Shown one piece after another: positions 1-9,119 of a stretch of 64,000 nucleotides of DNA. Position 1 is the stretch's first letter; every line of letters starts with the position of its first letter. The DNA is from an uncultured Eubacteriales bacterium (GTDB lineage: Bacteria > Bacillota > Clostridia > Christensenellales > Aristaeellaceae). Both the position numbers and the translations under genes were made by a program. The DNA lies in the NCBI GenBank assembly GCA_902764875.1, contig CACWXP010000001.1:124001-188000 (forward strand). Reading direction: 5' to 3'. A model generated the notes under the pieces. The model was given only the letters and a program-made list of their open reading frames with translations. It was not told where the DNA came from and ran no database searches.

Positions 1-828
1 ATCGGGAAGAACGCGGATCCGGAACCGGTGATCCAAAAGCGAAAGAAAACCGGCCGGATTGTCTGGGGCGTGGCGATTGCGGTTCTGATGTTTGCGGTGT
101 GCTGGTTCAATATCATTGAACCGGCGATTGAAAACGCGAATGAACCGGCGGCTGCGATCGAACAGGTGACTGCTACGAGCAAACCGGAAGCAGCAGGGCA
201 GACAGCTGCTCAAACCGTGCCGGAAACGGAAAAGCAGACTGCCAACACGACAGAGCCGGCCGAAACGAAAGCCGGGGAACCGGCAGAGCAGACAGCCGAC
301 ACGACCGAACCGGCCGAAGCAAAAGCCGGGGAACCGGTGGAGGAAAGCCCCAAAGCCCAGGCAGCAGCCGTGAATCTGCCCGTCGGAACGGAAATCGGCA
401 ATCTCGCCCCGGACTTTTCCACGGACCTGATTGGCGGCGGCAATTTCAAACTGTCCGATTATCGGGGAAAGGTGGTCATTCTCAATTTCTGGGGCACCAC
501 CTGTGCACCCTGCGTCGAGGAACTTCCGTATTACGAAGAACTGAAGGTGAAGTATCCCGACTGCGAGATCCTGGCGATCCACGCAAAAGCCGGCGCCAAG
601 AAAGCGGAGGCTTTCCTTGCCGACAAGGGATGGGATCATCTGGACTTCGCGCTGGACAGCAAGGAAAAAGGCGTCCAGAAGCTGCTGGACGTTTCCGAAG
701 CGCTGCCTTCCACGATTGTGCTGAATCCGCAGGGTGTCGTGACCTATAAGGCTCAGGCGCCGCTGACCTATGAGAAGCTGGAAGCGCTGTATAAAGAAGC
801 GCTGGCGGATCCCACGGGCAAACCCTGA
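1..828 (+). CDS. TlpA-like thioredoxin-fold protein, membrane-anchored (5' partial)
   Basis: The frame is open from base 1 and the GTG at 28 has no ribosome binding site before it, so the true start probably lies outside the window. A hydrophobic segment (about nt 58-110) is followed by a Pro/Glu/Ala-rich linker containing an 18-codon tandem repeat (nt 241-294 and 295-348). A TlpA/ResA-type thioredoxin domain follows from about nt 390. The redox motif WGTTCAPC is at nt 490-513, followed by the fold's typical LPSTIVLNPQG strand near the end. Family role: extracytoplasmic thiol-disulfide exchange, for example in cytochrome maturation or oxidative stress. The piece upstream of the membrane segment could belong to a larger fused membrane protein, which cannot be judged here. 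Confidence 0.8.
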   Translation: MGKNADPEPVIQKRKKTGRIVWGVAIAVLMFAVCWFNIIEPAIENANEPAAAIEQVTATSKPEAAGQTAAQTVPETEKQTANTTEPAETKAGEPAEQTADTTEPAEAKAGEPVEESPKAQAAAVNLPVGTEIGNLAPDFSTDLIGGGNFKLSDYRGKVVILNFWGTTCAPCVEELPYYEELKVKYPDCEILAIHAKAGAKKAEAFLADKGWDHLDFALDSKEKGVQKLLDVSEALPSTIVLNPQGVVTYKAQAPLTYEKLEALYKEALADPTGKP

Positions 829-907
829 AGACACAGGGGCAGATCAATCTACAGAATAAATCCGCAACATGATACCTGCAGATTTCCGTGCAAATTATTT
901 CTTCTAT

Positions 908-936
908 TTGTTTTTTCAGAGGGAAATGGCTATAAT
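908..936 (+). promoter_or_regulatory. SigA-type promoter for the PAP2 gene
   Basis: TTGTTT at 908-913, a 17-nt spacer and a perfect TATAAT at 931-936. It lies about 70 nt before the start codon at 1008. Confidence 0.55.
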
Positions 937-1007
937 GAAGTTTGTATATACGGGGATTCCGGATGGACGGGCATGCGAATCCGTGATCCGTCTTGGAGGT
1001 AAAAGGT

Positions 1008-1952
1008 ATGGATATTAATATTCTGCTGGCGCTGCAGGCGTTTAGGGAAGGCGCGGGAGACATCTTTACGAAGTTTTTCCTGAAGATGAGCTATATCGGG
1101 GAAATGACGATCGTGCTGGGTATCATCGCGGAGATCTATTGGTGTGTCAGCAAGGAATACGGGCATTACTTTCTGATGGGCTGGAGCGGAAACAGAATCG
1201 TAAACGGGCTGTTGAAGGTGACGGCCTGCGCTTACCGTCCGTGGATCCGGGACGCACGGATCCATCCCAACACCGAAGCCCTGGCGGAAGCCACGGGGTA
1301 CTCCTTTCCCAGCGGGCACAGCATGAATGCCGCCTCGCTGTACGGCGGAGGGGCGATCCGGAAGGAATTGCCCAGGCTGCTGCGCATCGTGCTCGCCCTG
1401 ATTGCCGTGCTGATCGGGCTCAGCCGCAACTTTCTGGGTGTTCATACACCGCAGGATGTCCTGGTGGGTCTGACCGCCGGGGTGCTTGTGATGTGGTTGA
1501 CCGGCAAACTGATGAAATGGATTGAGGCTCATCCTGAGAAGGATATTCTGGTGATGTGCATCGGCATCGCTGTTTCTGTGGCCGTGGCCGTGTTTGCCGC
1601 GCTGAAATCCTATCCGGAAGACTATGACTCGGCGGGGAAGCTGCTGGTGGACGGGAAGAAAATGGCCAACGATACTTTCAAGGGCGTCGGCTGGGCCATC
1701 GGCTATCTGGCCGGCTGGGTGCTGGAAAGAAGGTTTGTCGGTTTCTCTACTGACGTTTCAATGATGACGAGAGTCACACGGTTTGTGACAGGACTGCTTG
1801 GTTTTTATGCAGTCAGCCTGATTCTGGTGCCCCTGATCAAAAACTGGATTCCCGGGGTTACAGGCATCATTTCATCCTGTTTCCTTCAGATGTTTTTTGT
1901 TTCTTTCCTTTTCCCGTGGTGTATCAAACGTTTTGAAAGAAATGAAAAATGA
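1008..1952 (+). CDS. PAP2-family membrane phosphatase
   Basis: A 314-residue polytopic membrane protein. ATG 1008 is chosen because GGAGG (995-999) sits 8 nt before it; the TTG at 993 overlaps that site. All three PAP2 signature motifs are readable: KVTACAYRP (K-x6-RP), PSGH, and SRNFLGVHTPQD (SR-x5-H-x3-D, with the catalytic histidine). The family dephosphorylates lipid phosphates such as undecaprenyl pyrophosphate, phosphatidic acid or PGP at the membrane face. The C-terminal half adds several more membrane helices than the minimal domain, a layout common in Clostridia. The substrate cannot be assigned from sequence. It has its own promoter and no co-directional partner. Confidence 0.9.
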   Translation: MDINILLALQAFREGAGDIFTKFFLKMSYIGEMTIVLGIIAEIYWCVSKEYGHYFLMGWSGNRIVNGLLKVTACAYRPWIRDARIHPNTEALAEATGYSFPSGHSMNAASLYGGGAIRKELPRLLRIVLALIAVLIGLSRNFLGVHTPQDVLVGLTAGVLVMWLTGKLMKWIEAHPEKDILVMCIGIAVSVAVAVFAALKSYPEDYDSAGKLLVDGKKMANDTFKGVGWAIGYLAGWVLERRFVGFSTDVSMMTRVTRFVTGLLGFYAVSLILVPLIKNWIPGVTGIISSCFLQMFFVSFLFPWCIKRFERNEK

Positions 1953-1975
1953 ACGGAGCGGTTTATCTTGGAGCT

Positions 1976-2053
1976 ATGAAAAATGGGATTGTCATCAGAA
2001 GAGCTGAAAAGGAAGACGTTCGGCAAATCGCGGAGATCCTTGTTGAAAACTGA
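1976..2053 (+). pseudogene. N-terminal remnant of a GNAT acetyltransferase
   Basis: ATG at 1976 opens a 25-codon frame ending in TGA at 2051. The peptide contains IVIRRAEKEDVRQIAEILVEN, the classic first strand and helix of GNAT N-acetyltransferases. In that family the next residue is often Trp; here TGA replaces a possible TGG, and no continuation is readable before the convergent rmuC gene. I read it as a decayed or truncated gene. A genuine short peptide is less likely because the upstream GGAG lies only 2 nt from the ATG. Confidence 0.5.
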
Positions 2054-2081
2054 AGGGGTAAAAACTGCAAAAGTCATAGGA

Positions 2082-3347
2082 CTATTGAAACGACCCCCGG
2101 CCAACGGATATACGGGTCGGGGGTTTGTATCGGACTTTCTCAGGCAGGGAGGATTCCGGTTCGGGAAGTTCCTCAATATCCGACAACTTTTTGCGGATGG
2201 TACGCGTTCTGGACACGGCGGAATCGATGGATTCGCCGGCCTGATCCAGACGGTGGCGGGTTGCCTCAAGCATTTCGGCAAAGCGGGCGAAATCCGTTTT
2301 GATTTCACCGAGGAGCTGCCAGACTTCGTTGCTGCGCTTCTCGATGGCCATGGTGCGGAAACCCAGCTGCAGGGCATTCAGCATGGCGGAGAAGGTGCCG
2401 GGGCCGGCAATGACGACGCGTTCGTCCCGCTGGAGAGACTCCAGCAAATCCGGGAACTGGATGGCCTCGGCATACAACCCCTCGATGGGGAGAAACATAA
2501 CGGCAAAATCCGCGGTGTAGGGCGGGGCGATATACTTGGAGGAAATCTTCTTCGCCTCGGCGCGGAACCGCTGGGCCAGGGATTTGCGGGCTGCTTCGGC
2601 GGCGGCCACATCCCCGGCCTGGGCGGCATCATTGAGGCGGATATAATCCTCCTGAGGGAACTTGCTGTCCACAGCAAGCCAGACCGTTCCGCCGGAGCGA
2701 TCCGGGAGACGGATGGCAAACTCTACCCGTTCGGAAGAGCCGGGAACGACGGCGATGTTTTCCTCATACTGGCCGGGGGCCAGCGTCTGGCGGATGAGGC
2801 TGCCCAGCTGCATTTCGCCCCAGATGCCGCGGGTCTTTACATTGGTGAGGACCTTTTTCAGATCGCCGACGCCGGCGGCGAGGGAATGCATTTCACCAAG
2901 GCCTTTATAGACCGACTCCAGCCGCTCGCTGACCTGGGCAAAACTGGCGTCCAGCTTTTTATCCAGGCTTTCGGAAAGCCGCTGATCGACGGTTTTGCGC
3001 ATCTCGGTGAGCTGGCGCTCGTTCTCCAGGCGGAGGGCGGTGATCATTTCCTCCTGGTTGCGGGTGGACAGCAAAACCTGACGCTGCATGCTTTCAAGCA
3101 GCGTGGACTGATTCTGGCCTACCTGGGACATGGTGGTCAGGAGATTCTGATTGGCCGCCTGCAGCGCGGCAACGGATTCATCCCGCTGGGCGTCCAGTTC
3201 GTCCAGCAGCTGATTGCCGAGGACGGAGAGATCATGCTCCTGCTTGAGGAGGGCGTTTTCCTGACGATGGGTGAGAAGGCCCTGGCGAACGAGGAGAATG
3301 ATCAGGAGGATCAGGCAGGCGATCAGCAGGTAAAATTCATAGCTCAT
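2082..3347 (-). CDS. rmuC: DNA recombination protein RmuC
   Basis: 421 residues. An N-terminal membrane helix (about residues 4-25) is followed by a long coiled coil (about 30-160) and then the RmuC nuclease-like domain, with the conserved GIWGEMQLGSLI and WLAVDSKFP stretches. RmuC limits inversions at short inverted repeats and is predicted to be an endonuclease tied to replication-fork processing. Its ATG overlaps the recR stop codon by 4 nt (ATGA), so the two are probably translationally coupled. It is the last gene of the topoisomerase - ybaB - recR - rmuC operon. A GC-rich hairpin lies inside its final codons (2088-2117), but no good T-tract follows. Confidence 0.93.
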   Translation of the reverse strand: MSYEFYLLIACLILLIILLVRQGLLTHRQENALLKQEHDLSVLGNQLLDELDAQRDESVAALQAANQNLLTTMSQVGQNQSTLLESMQRQVLLSTRNQEEMITALRLENERQLTEMRKTVDQRLSESLDKKLDASFAQVSERLESVYKGLGEMHSLAAGVGDLKKVLTNVKTRGIWGEMQLGSLIRQTLAPGQYEENIAVVPGSSERVEFAIRLPDRSGGTVWLAVDSKFPQEDYIRLNDAAQAGDVAAAEAARKSLAQRFRAEAKKISSKYIAPPYTADFAVMFLPIEGLYAEAIQFPDLLESLQRDERVVIAGPGTFSAMLNALQLGFRTMAIEKRSNEVWQLLGEIKTDFARFAEMLEATRHRLDQAGESIDSAVSRTRTIRKKLSDIEELPEPESSLPEKVRYKPPTRISVGRGSFQ

Positions 3348-3943
3348 ATTTCTCTTCGGCCTTCGAGGGCTTTCAGGAGGGTTACTTCGTCGGTGTATTC
3401 AAGGTCGCCTCCCACGGGCACGCCGTGGGCGATCCGCGTGCAGCGGATGTTCATGGGGTGCAGCAGGCGGGCGATGTAGGACGCGGTGGCTTCTCCCTCG
3501 ACGTCCGGATTGGTGGCGAGGATGACCTCGGTGACATTCTCCGTGGACATGCGGGCTACCAGCTCCCGGATGTTGATATCATCCGGGCCGACGCCGTCCA
3601 TGGGGGAGAGGGTGCCGTGGAGCACGTGATAACGGCCGCCGTATTCATGGGTGCGCTCGAGGGCGGCCACATCCCGGGGATCCCGCACGACGCAGATCTG
3701 GCCGTTGGAACGGCGCGGATCGGCGCAAACGGAACACAGGTCTCCGGATGCATAGTTTCCGCAGACCTTGCAGAAGCGGATCGCCTTGCGTCCCTCCCAG
3801 AGGGCCACCGAAAGATTGCGAACATCCTCCAGCGGCATGGAAGCGATGAAATACGCAAAGCGAAGTGCGGTTTTCGGCCCGACGCCGGGGAGCCGGTGAA
3901 GCTCCGCCGCCATGGACTCGATGGGTTCATACTGCGCGCTCAT
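3344..3943 (-). CDS. recR: Recombination mediator RecR
   Basis: 199 residues, normal for RecR. It shows the N-terminal helix-hairpin-helix (LPGVGPKTALRFA), the four-cysteine zinc finger (CKVCGNYASGDLCSVC), and the Toprim domain beginning ICVVRDPRD and including HGTLSPMDGVGPDDI. RecR forms a ring clamp that, with RecO and sometimes RecF, loads RecA at gaps. It lies 1 nt after ybaB, the usual ybaB-recR pairing, and overlaps rmuC by 4 nt. dnaX, the usual gene before ybaB, is absent here; topoisomerase genes occupy that place. Confidence 0.97.
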   Translation of the reverse strand: MSAQYEPIESMAAELHRLPGVGPKTALRFAYFIASMPLEDVRNLSVALWEGRKAIRFCKVCGNYASGDLCSVCADPRRSNGQICVVRDPRDVAALERTHEYGGRYHVLHGTLSPMDGVGPDDINIRELVARMSTENVTEVILATNPDVEGEATASYIARLLHPMNIRCTRIAHGVPVGGDLEYTDEVTLLKALEGRREI

Positions 3944-3944
3944 C

Positions 3945-4283
3945 TCAGAACAGACCGCCCATTCCGGGAGCCATGCGGCTCATGGTGGTTTCGCGGGTTT
4001 CCTCGCCTTTGCGCAGGGCCTCGTTGACAGCGGCCATGATCAGATCCTGGAGCATTTCGATATCGTCCGGATCCACGACCTGGGGATCAATGGTAATGGA
4101 GGTGAGCTCGCGCTTGCCGGAGACTTTGACGGAAACCATTCCGCCGCCGGAGGAAGCTTCGTATTCAGCAGCGTCGAGCTGCTCCTGGGCTTCCTGCATC
4201 TGCTGCTGCATTTTCTGGGCCTGGCGCATGAGCTGTTGCATATTGGCGCCGCCGCCGAAACCGCCGAAATTCTGTCTTGCCAT
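3945..4283 (-). CDS. YbaB/EbfC nucleoid-associated protein
   Basis: 112 residues with a Gly/Phe-rich N-terminus, a Gln/Met-rich helix (MQQLMRQAQKMQQQMQEAQE) and the conserved core VKVSGKRELTSITIDPQVV. Members are small dimeric DNA-binding proteins that coat the nucleoid. A good ribosome binding site (AAAGGAG) precedes the ATG at 4283. It is located 18 nt after the topoisomerase A gene and 1 nt before recR, consistent with one transcript. Confidence 0.95.
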   Translation of the reverse strand: MARQNFGGFGGGANMQQLMRQAQKMQQQMQEAQEQLDAAEYEASSGGGMVSVKVSGKRELTSITIDPQVVDPDDIEMLQDLIMAAVNEALRKGEETRETTMSRMAPGMGGLF

Positions 4284-4301
4284 TTTATTATCTCCTTTCG
4301 A

Positions 4302-6800
4302 TTAAACCCCTTCAGGGGGAGTATCCTGTGGAATGATGATCGATGTTACTGCGGTGACCACATCGTCGAGGATGGCCATGATGTAGGGCATTCCTTTACC
4401 GCTGCGGTTCTGGAGGAGGATTTCGTTTTTGTTCAGCTTGGTGACCGGGGAGCGCAGCTGGGACACCAGGAGGGTGCAGTTGGCTTTTTCCGGCAGGAGG
4501 CTGACGCCGGCGATTGCGCGGCCGTTGGAGCCGTTCTTGTTGAAATAGAAGCAGCGGACGCCCTTGCCGGAACGATTCTGCGTTTCGAAATCCAGCTGAG
4601 GAATGCGCTTGGCCCAGCCGCGCTCGGAGAAGAGAACGACCTCGTCTCCTTTCGCGATCTGGCGGAAGCAGCAGATTTCATCATCCGCGTCCACGGTCAT
4701 GGCACGGACGCCGGAAGCGGTGCGCCCCTGTACCGGCACGCCGGAGAGCGGGAAGCGGATGCTCATGCCGCCGCGGGTGATGAGCAGGACATCTCGGTCG
4801 CCATCATCGGGCCGTACGTCGAGGAGGGAATCGTCCTTCTTCAGGGAGAGGGCGGGATACTTGCGGGAGCGGACATCGTAATCCGCGGCTGCGGTGCGCT
4901 TGATCATGCCGCGCCGGGTGACAAAGAGGAAATCCGGAAGGGTTTTCAGCTTTGCGGAATCGGCGGTGAGCATATAGAGTGCCTGCTCGCCGTCCTCGAG
5001 TCCGGCGAGGACGCCGGCCAGCAGCTGGCCCCGGTCCCTGGGCTTGCACTCGGCCAGCTTGCCGACATTGACCGGATAGCAGTTGCCGAAGCTGGTGAAG
5101 ATATAGAGCGTTTCCGCTGTGGTGGTGTTCATGAGGAAGCGGGCAGAATCTCCCGGATTCTCCTCCGGCGTGGGGAGGGGCGTGCGCTTCAGCTGAGCCG
5201 GGGAAACGCGCTTGAGATAGCCGTTCTCGGTGAAGACGACGACGGCGTCCTCGGGTTCGGGCGTATTGTCCGGCAGCTCCACGGGCACGTCTTCCGGCGA
5301 TTCGAGGGTGGTGCGGCGCTCGTCCCCGTACTGGTCGATGAGGGCCTCCATCTCTTTACGGATCACGTCCCGAAGTTTCTTTTCGCTCTTCAGGATGCCT
5401 TCCAGACGGCTGATGAGCTTCAGAATGTCGGCATACTCCTTGCGGAGGGCTTCCATCTCGAGATTGGTGAGCTTCTGGAGGCGCAGATCCAGGATGGCCT
5501 GGGCCTGGACATCCGTGAGATCGAAGCGCTCCATGAGGCCGATTTTGGCTTCCTTCGGGCTCTTGCTGGCGCGGATGAGGGCGATGACTTCGTCAAGATT
5601 ATCCAGGGCGATCATGAGGCCTTCGAGGATATGAGCGCGGGCCTTGGCAAGCTTTAGCTCATACTCCGTACGGCGGGTGACGACCTGCTTCTGATAATCA
5701 ATATAGGCGGCGATCAGCTGCTTGAGCGTGAGCTGGACAGGCTTGCCGCCGGCGATGGCGACCATGTTGACGCCGAAGGTGACCTGAAGGTCGGAATACT
5801 TGTAGAGATAGGCGAGGATTTTGGCGGGATCGGAATCGCGCTTCAGCTCGATGACGGCGCGCATACCGGTTCGGTCGCTTTCGTCGCGGATATCGGAAAT
5901 GGCACCGAGGGCAGCCTTCTTTTCCTCGCTGAGCTTGTGGATCTTTTCGAGCATGGCGGCCTTGTTCACCTGATAGGGAATCTCGGTGATGACCAGGAGC
6001 TTTTTGCCGTTGGTCCCGTCCTCCACGTGGACGCGGGCACGGAGCGTCAGCTTGCCGCGGCCGGTTTCATAACCCCGGCGGATTTCCTCGTTGTTCAGGA
6101 GGACGCCGCCGGTGGGGAAATCCGGTCCGGGAAGAATCTGCATCAGTTCATCCAGGGAGATGTCCGGATTGTCCATCTGGGCCAGGACGGCGCGGATGGA
6201 CTCACCCAGGTTATGGGTCGGAATATTGGTGGCCAGGCCGACGGCGATGCCGTTGGCGCCGTTGACCAGCAGATTCGGAAAACGGGCCGGGAGCATATCC
6301 GGCTCCTTGAGGGTATCATCGAAATTGAGACGGAAGGGAACCGTGTCCTTTTCGATATCCCGGAGCATCTCCATGGCCAGGGGGGTCATGCGGGCTTCGG
6401 TATAACGCATGGCGGCGGCACCGTCGCCGTCGATGGAACCGAAGTTGCCGTGGCCGTCGACCATGGGGGCGCGCATGGAGAAATCCTGCGCCATGTGGAC
6501 GAGAGCGCCGTAGACAGAAGAATCGCCGTGGGGATGATATTTACCGAGACAGTCGCCGACGATACGGGCGCACTTGCGGTGCGGCTTGTCGGGCGTGGTG
6601 CCCAGCTCCATCATGGTATAGAGGATGCGGCGCTGAACGGGCTTGAGCCCGTCTTCCACGCGGGGAAGGGCGCGCTCGAGAATGACATGCTCGGCATAGG
6701 GCATCATGCTGTTGTGCATGACATCCTCCATATTGATGTCCAGAATGCGGGAGGGATCGTCCTTCACGATGGGCTTTTCAGGCTCTTTTCTTTTTGCCAT
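4302..6800 (-). CDS. Type IIA DNA topoisomerase subunit A (GyrA/ParC family)
   Basis: 832 residues. The DNA-cleavage core is clear: [19 protein letters not shown] (quinolone-determining region, serine at the usual position) and [10 protein letters not shown] with catalytic Tyr133. The C-terminal beta-pinwheel has two degenerate GyrA-box-like strings, QNRSGKG (canonical QRRGGKG), so gyrase versus topoisomerase IV is not settled. Location outside a dnaA-recF neighbourhood and linkage to ybaB-recR favour a second, ParC-like pair. It works with the product of the gene 6 nt upstream as an A2B2 enzyme that passes one duplex through another using ATP. Confidence 0.9.
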   Translation of the reverse strand: MAKRKEPEKPIVKDDPSRILDINMEDVMHNSMMPYAEHVILERALPRVEDGLKPVQRRILYTMMELGTTPDKPHRKCARIVGDCLGKYHPHGDSSVYGALVHMAQDFSMRAPMVDGHGNFGSIDGDGAAAMRYTEARMTPLAMEMLRDIEKDTVPFRLNFDDTLKEPDMLPARFPNLLVNGANGIAVGLATNIPTHNLGESIRAVLAQMDNPDISLDELMQILPGPDFPTGGVLLNNEEIRRGYETGRGKLTLRARVHVEDGTNGKKLLVITEIPYQVNKAAMLEKIHKLSEEKKAALGAISDIRDESDRTGMRAVIELKRDSDPAKILAYLYKYSDLQVTFGVNMVAIAGGKPVQLTLKQLIAAYIDYQKQVVTRRTEYELKLAKARAHILEGLMIALDNLDEVIALIRASKSPKEAKIGLMERFDLTDVQAQAILDLRLQKLTNLEMEALRKEYADILKLISRLEGILKSEKKLRDVIRKEMEALIDQYGDERRTTLESPEDVPVELPDNTPEPEDAVVVFTENGYLKRVSPAQLKRTPLPTPEENPGDSARFLMNTTTAETLYIFTSFGNCYPVNVGKLAECKPRDRGQLLAGVLAGLEDGEQALYMLTADSAKLKTLPDFLFVTRRGMIKRTAAADYDVRSRKYPALSLKKDDSLLDVRPDDGDRDVLLITRGGMSIRFPLSGVPVQGRTASGVRAMTVDADDEICCFRQIAKGDEVVLFSERGWAKRIPQLDFETQNRSGKGVRCFYFNKNGSNGRAIAGVSLLPEKANCTLLVSQLRSPVTKLNKNEILLQNRSGKGMPYIMAILDDVVTAVTSIIIPQDTPPEGV

Positions 6801-6806
6801 ATGGAA

Positions 6807-8933
6807 TTACGACCTCCTTTCTCTGCGTCTTCTGCTGACAGGAGTGACTGCGCTGCTTCTGTCCGCCCTGGCTGCCTGCGCGGGGACGCTGCTCTGCAAT
6901 GCCGCATTCGCGGCATCGGACAGCGCATCGTCAAACGCTGCGGCGGCGCTTTCCACGCGGGCAGAGGCGCTCTGGCCGAGCTTTTCATCGAAGGTGTCTT
7001 CTTTATTAAAATCCGCGTGCTCGGTGATATAGTCCCGCCGGGGCTCGACCTTGTCGCCCATGAGGACGGTGGTGAGCCGGTCGACGAGGGCAGCGTCCTC
7101 AATGGAGACGCGCATAAGCTTGCGCTGGGATGGGTCCATGGTCGTTTCCCAGAGCTGCTCGGGGTTCATTTCACCGAGGCCTTTGTAGCGCTGGAGAGTG
7201 TAGCCCTTGCCGGCGGCGCGGGTGGCCTTGGCCAGCTCCTTGTCGTCGTAGGCGTAGATGATGTTCTGGCCCTTCTGGACCTTGTAGAGGGGCGGCATGC
7301 CGATATAGACATGGCCGTTGGTGATCAGATCCTTCATATAGCGGAAGAAGAAGGTGAGCAGGATGGCGCGGATGTGCGCGCCGTCCTGATCGGCATCGGA
7401 GAGGATGATGACCTTGCCGTATTTCAGATTGGAGAGGGAGAAACCTTCATCGATGCCGGTGCCCAGGGCCGTGATGAGGGAACGGAACTCCTCGTTGGCC
7501 AGGACCTGGTCGAGATGCTTCTTTTCGACATTCAGTGGCTTGCCCCGAAGGGGGAGGATGGCCTGGAAGCGGCGGTCGCGGCCCTGCTTGGCGCTGCCGC
7601 CTGCGGAATCGCCTTCGACGATGAACAGTTCGTTATCCTCCCACTTGCGGCCTGTGCAGGCGGAGAGCTTGCCCACGAGGGGCGCGGCCTCCAGCTGGCT
7701 GGCCTTGCGGATGTTATCACGGGTTTTGCGGGCGGCCTCGCGGGCCTGGGCGGCGCGGATGGCCTTCGTTACAATCGCGGAGGCGACTTCCTGGTTCTTC
7801 AGATTGTCGAGCCAGTCGGTGAGCTGCTGCGAGATAATTGCCTCCACCGCGGGACGGACCTCGCTGCTGCCCAGGCGGCCCTTGGTCTGGCCCTCGAACT
7901 GAGGATTCTTGACCATGGTGGTGAGGACGCAGGTGAGGCCTTCGCGGAAATCCTCGCCGGAAAGGTTGTTGTCCTTTTCCTTCAGGAGGCCGGCGCGGCG
8001 GGCATAATCGTTGAAACACTTGGTGAAGGCGGCCTTGAAACCGGTCTCATGAGTTCCGCCCTCGGGGGTGTTGATATTGTTGACATAGGAGAAAAGGCTC
8101 TCGGTGAACCCGTCGGTATACTGAATCGCGGCGCGGCAGATGACGGTATCCCGCTTTCCTTCGAGATAGATGACATCGGGCTGCAGGGCGTTCTTGCCGG
8201 CGTTCAGATAGAGTACATAGTCGGAGATGCCGCCCTCATAGCAGAAGACGCGGGTGCGGGCCTCGGGATCGGAAAGGCGCTCGTCGGTGAAGGTGATGCG
8301 GACGCCGCGGTTGAGATATGCCAGCTCCTGCAGTCGGCGGGCGACGGTCTCCGTATGGAACTTCACATCCTCAAAAATTCGATCGTCGGGCAGGAAACGG
8401 ACCAGCGTTCCCTTTTTGCGGGTGTTGCCCAGGATTTCCAGCGGGCCGGTGGGCTTGCCGGCTTTGACCTTATGGGTCGCGGGATTTTCCTCGGAGGTGA
8501 AGGACATTTTATAATGCGTCCAGTTGAGATAGACGTCGACGGTGAGCCAGCGGCTGAGGGCGTTGACCACGCTGGCGCCCACGCCGTGGAGACCGCCGGA
8601 ATAGGCGTAATTGTCGTTGCCGAACTTGCCGCCGGCGTGCAGCACGGTGAAGATAACCTCGACCCCGGGGATGCCCATGGTGGGGTGCGTGTCGACAGGC
8701 ATGCCGCGGCCATTGTCCCACACGCTGGCCGATCCGTCTTTATGCAACGTCACATTCACTTCATCGGCGAAGCCGTTGGCCGCTTCGTCGATGGCATTGT
8801 CCACGATTTCCCACAGAAGATGATGGAGACCGCGGGACGAGGTGGTTCCGATATACATGCCGGGGCGCATACGGACGGCTTCGAGGCCCTCGAGGACCTG
8901 GATGTTCCCGGCGTTATAGGTTTGCGAGGTCAT
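6807..8933 (-). CDS. Type IIA DNA topoisomerase subunit B (GyrB/ParE family)
   Basis: 708 residues from the ATG at 8933, chosen because GGGAG lies just before it and the family sequence begins at YNAGNIQVLEGLEAVR. The GHKL ATPase is shown by DNAIDEA, DNGRGMP and SGGLHGVGASVVNAL. The Toprim domain follows with EGDSAGGSAKQGRD and DADQDG, then a C-terminal block QRYKGLGEMNPEQLWETTMDP. An extra tail of about 60 residues, rich in Ala/Ser/Arg, extends past the usual end. First gene of the five-gene operon. The C-terminal tail is variable in composition and probably not catalytic. Confidence 0.9.
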   Translation of the reverse strand: MTSQTYNAGNIQVLEGLEAVRMRPGMYIGTTSSRGLHHLLWEIVDNAIDEAANGFADEVNVTLHKDGSASVWDNGRGMPVDTHPTMGIPGVEVIFTVLHAGGKFGNDNYAYSGGLHGVGASVVNALSRWLTVDVYLNWTHYKMSFTSEENPATHKVKAGKPTGPLEILGNTRKKGTLVRFLPDDRIFEDVKFHTETVARRLQELAYLNRGVRITFTDERLSDPEARTRVFCYEGGISDYVLYLNAGKNALQPDVIYLEGKRDTVICRAAIQYTDGFTESLFSYVNNINTPEGGTHETGFKAAFTKCFNDYARRAGLLKEKDNNLSGEDFREGLTCVLTTMVKNPQFEGQTKGRLGSSEVRPAVEAIISQQLTDWLDNLKNQEVASAIVTKAIRAAQAREAARKTRDNIRKASQLEAAPLVGKLSACTGRKWEDNELFIVEGDSAGGSAKQGRDRRFQAILPLRGKPLNVEKKHLDQVLANEEFRSLITALGTGIDEGFSLSNLKYGKVIILSDADQDGAHIRAILLTFFFRYMKDLITNGHVYIGMPPLYKVQKGQNIIYAYDDKELAKATRAAGKGYTLQRYKGLGEMNPEQLWETTMDPSQRKLMRVSIEDAALVDRLTTVLMGDKVEPRRDYITEHADFNKEDTFDEKLGQSASARVESAAAAFDDALSDAANAALQSSVPAQAARADRSSAVTPVSRRRRERRS

Positions 8934-9063
8934 GCGTTCACTCCCTGGTTTGTGTGATCGGCAGCCGGCGGATACCGGCCGCACACCAGGCTATTCTACC
9001 ATAAAATGTAGTTAAAATAAAGGGGAACACCATATTTTGCGCACGGAAACGCCGGCGGAAGCC

Positions 9064-9092
9064 TTGACAGGTCTCGCCAAAACGGGGATAAT
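9064..9092 (+). promoter_or_regulatory. Consensus SigA promoter for the VanW-family gene
   Basis: Perfect TTGACA at 9064-9069, exactly 17 nt, then GATAAT at 9087-9092. The gene start is 28 nt downstream. It is divergent from the topoisomerase operon. Confidence 0.75.
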
Positions 9093-9119
9093 AAAGTGAT
9101 TACGAAGGGAGTTGTGCGC

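Noticed and set aside
2088-2117. GC-rich hairpin at the 3' end of rmuC as terminator
   Set aside because: It lies inside the last codons and lacks a T-tract on either strand.
5937-8957. Thousand-codon open frame on the plus strand opposite the topoisomerase genes
   Set aside because: It is antisense to two well-supported genes, has no ribosome binding site and no domain; GC-rich codon use on the real strand keeps the opposite frame free of stops.
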